Of a DNA stretch of 6,978 nt, positions 5,714 through 6,978 are shown one piece after another. The stretch covers positions 1-6,978 of the forward strand of contig JABIFK010000867.1 of NCBI GenBank assembly GCA_018650745.1, given 5' to 3'. The stretch's first letter is position 1. The number at the start of each line of letters is the position of its first letter. Source of the stretch: Candidatus Latescibacterota bacterium. GTDB lineage: Bacteria > Latescibacterota > UBA2968. The position numbers were made by a program, and so were the translations under genes. The notes under the pieces are model-generated. The model ran no database searches. It worked only from the letters and a program-made list of their open reading frames with translations, and was not told the origin of the DNA.

Positions 5714-6978
5714 TTACAGCTCCGAAATCGAGTCCAATCCTTCAGGCTGAGGTAAAACATAACGTATCGGCTGAATAGAACCGTCTCGTCTCTTCACTTG
5801 CTCAACACGCTTACCTTTAATTATAGAATGCTCAATTAATAAGTCGTCATCAATCACACATCCATAAAGATAGCTTGTACCTTTCACCGTCACCCGTTCG
5901 CCCATACGCATCGGGTGTTCATCACTGCCAGTCATAATCACACCCGCTTCAATGCGGCTTTGAGCACCTATTTCCATATTGCCCTTTAAAATATTGCGAT
6001 TCAAAATCTCAACACCCTCTCCAAGTGTCATCGTTTGCCCAGGATATGCACTGATTTCTACTCCTACGCCAATGCTAACACCTTGCCCTAAAATAATGTG
6101 CCCACTCAAATGACAATGATCCCCAATATTCACATTGCGATTCAAGTGCACGTCTGGTCCTAAATAAGCACCTTTGCCAACCACAATATCCAAAGGACCA
6201 TGATCTTTATCCAGTATAAGAATCTGTTCAATCACTTCATCCGCGATAAAGAAATCTTCTTCATCAACAATCGTAATCGTGTCTTTAAGTTGATCATATG
6301 CCCATCCACGAGCAATGGCTTCCATCTGCCGCAAAACACTCTTGACATTAAACCCTAATATATCTTCTTCATTTTCGGCCACAGCCGCTCGCACCACCAA
6401 CCCGTCTTGATTAAATAGATGGACAAAATCAGTGAACATCAGCTCACCTTGAATATTATCCGTATTCAGTTGATGAATATATTTGCGCAACAGCCCTTCT
6501 TTTAAAGCAAAAATTCCCGTATTAATCTCACGGGTTTCTAACAACTCCTGTCGCGTAAATGCATACGTCCGACCATTGTACTTCACTTCATAGGGTGCTT
6601 GGTCATCTAACACAAGAATATCTTTGTGCTCACGGATCTCAATCACTTTATCAAAATCTTCACCAGAAGAGGTGCTTTGAACATCTACTTTGGGCACACG
6701 CAAAATGCGGCCGTAATAATTGGTCTCTGCCGAACCACTATACACACCCGTAAACATCATCATATCACAGACTTCAGACTCAAATGCACATCGAAACTGA
6801 TCAACAGCCACATCGCGTAAAAGCCCGGTATCCCCTAAAAAAATGTAGACATCGCGATTATCATCTACATTGGGGAAAGCTTCCAAACCCACGCGCACAG
6901 CATCGCCCGTACCGGCAGGCAAACCCAACACAGGATTCTCCTGATAGGCAAAAAGACGGCCTTTTTGTGCACCTGTGG
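5714..6978 (-). CDS. GlmU-like sugar-1-phosphate nucleotidyltransferase with beta-helix tail (5' end outside window)
   Basis: The leftward frame is open to the window edge and ends at TAA (5716-5714). About 420 residues are visible, and perhaps 60 N-terminal ones are missing, including the nucleotide-binding GxGTRM loop. Motifs follow GlmU uridylyltransferase in order: GTGDAVRV (uridine site), FLGDTGLL (metal-binding aspartate), YYGRILR, EIREHKD, EINTGIF, IQGELMFTDFV and ILGFN. These would transfer a nucleotidyl group to a sugar-1-phosphate, probably UTP to GlcNAc-1-P, for cell-wall or surface sugar synthesis. From about IVVGKGAYLGPDV on, hexapeptide repeats form a left-handed beta-helix. The C-terminal acetyltransferase signature of GlmU (NFGAGT...NYDG with its catalytic histidine) is absent; instead the chain ends with RRDGSIQPIRYVLPQPEG. 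It is therefore probably a one-activity pyrophosphorylase rather than true bifunctional GlmU. The gene converges on the kinase gene. Confidence 0.85.
   Translation of the reverse strand, partial: TGAQKGRLFAYQENPVLGLPAGTGDAVRVGLEAFPNVDDNRDVYIFLGDTGLLRDVAVDQFRCAFESEVCDMMMFTGVYSGSAETNYYGRILRVPKVDVQSTSSGEDFDKVIEIREHKDILVLDDQAPYEVKYNGRTYAFTRQELLETREINTGIFALKEGLLRKYIHQLNTDNIQGELMFTDFVHLFNQDGLVVRAAVAENEEDILGFNVKSVLRQMEAIARGWAYDQLKDTITIVDEEDFFIADEVIEQILILDKDHGPLDIVVGKGAYLGPDVHLNRNVNIGDHCHLSGHIILGQGVSIGVGVEISAYPGQTMTLGEGVEILNRNILKGNMEIGAQSRIEAGVIMTGSDEHPMRMGERVTVKGTSYLYGCVIDDDLLIEHSIIKGKRVEQVKRRDGSIQPIRYVLPQPEGLDSISEL

Overview
The window looks like chromosomal DNA of an uncultivated Gram-negative-type bacterium. 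By eye the base composition is balanced and slightly below 50% G+C, with compact genes, small operons and Shine-Dalgarno sequences. The gene mix is a PF12831-type FAD oxidoreductase, a DUF5069 protein, a TauD-like dioxygenase, a vWA/PP2C/kinase triad and a GlmU-like nucleotidyltransferase. A dispersed-type G+C-rich palindrome starting GTAGGGGCAGG is also present. Together these recall Poribacteria, Latescibacteria, Planctomycetes or Chloroflexi-like genomes. I cannot settle the phylum from this sequence, and the assignment is inference only.

Layout. Positions 1-362 (+) hold the 3' end of an FAD-dependent oxidoreductase gene. Positions 508-939 (+) encode a small DUF5069 protein. A G+C-rich palindromic repeat (965-998) and a strong intrinsic terminator (1067-1115) follow it. 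Positions 1176-1949 (+) encode a compact TauD/TfdA-family Fe(II)/2-oxoglutarate dioxygenase, preceded by a small palindrome. A 214-base gap contains a nine-C run and a perfect TATAAT box, and leads into a tight three-gene operon (2164-5658, +). Positions 5714-6978 (-) carry the 3' part of a convergent gene for a GlmU-like sugar-1-phosphate nucleotidyltransferase with a left-handed beta-helix tail.

The most interesting part is the operon. It encodes a vWA protein with an intact MIDAS metal site, a PP2C-type phosphatase with its acidic metal ligands, and a COG4248-like Ser/Thr kinase. The stop and start codons of the first two genes share a base, and the last two genes overlap by 23 bases. This matches the 'TerY-P triad' (vWA + PP2C + kinase) described by Anantharaman, Iyer and Aravind for Ter-related stress systems. 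No TerB, TerC or TerD gene is in view.

The kinase has extra parts. A CPWC-containing zinc-binding-like knuckle follows the catalytic domain, then a proline/serine-rich linker, one transmembrane helix, and about 260 residues predicted to lie outside the cytoplasm. The end of that region resembles a C2 domain. The likely picture is a membrane-spanning sensor kinase whose output is balanced by the phosphatase, with the vWA protein as a metal-dependent adaptor. The ligand and the targets are unknown.
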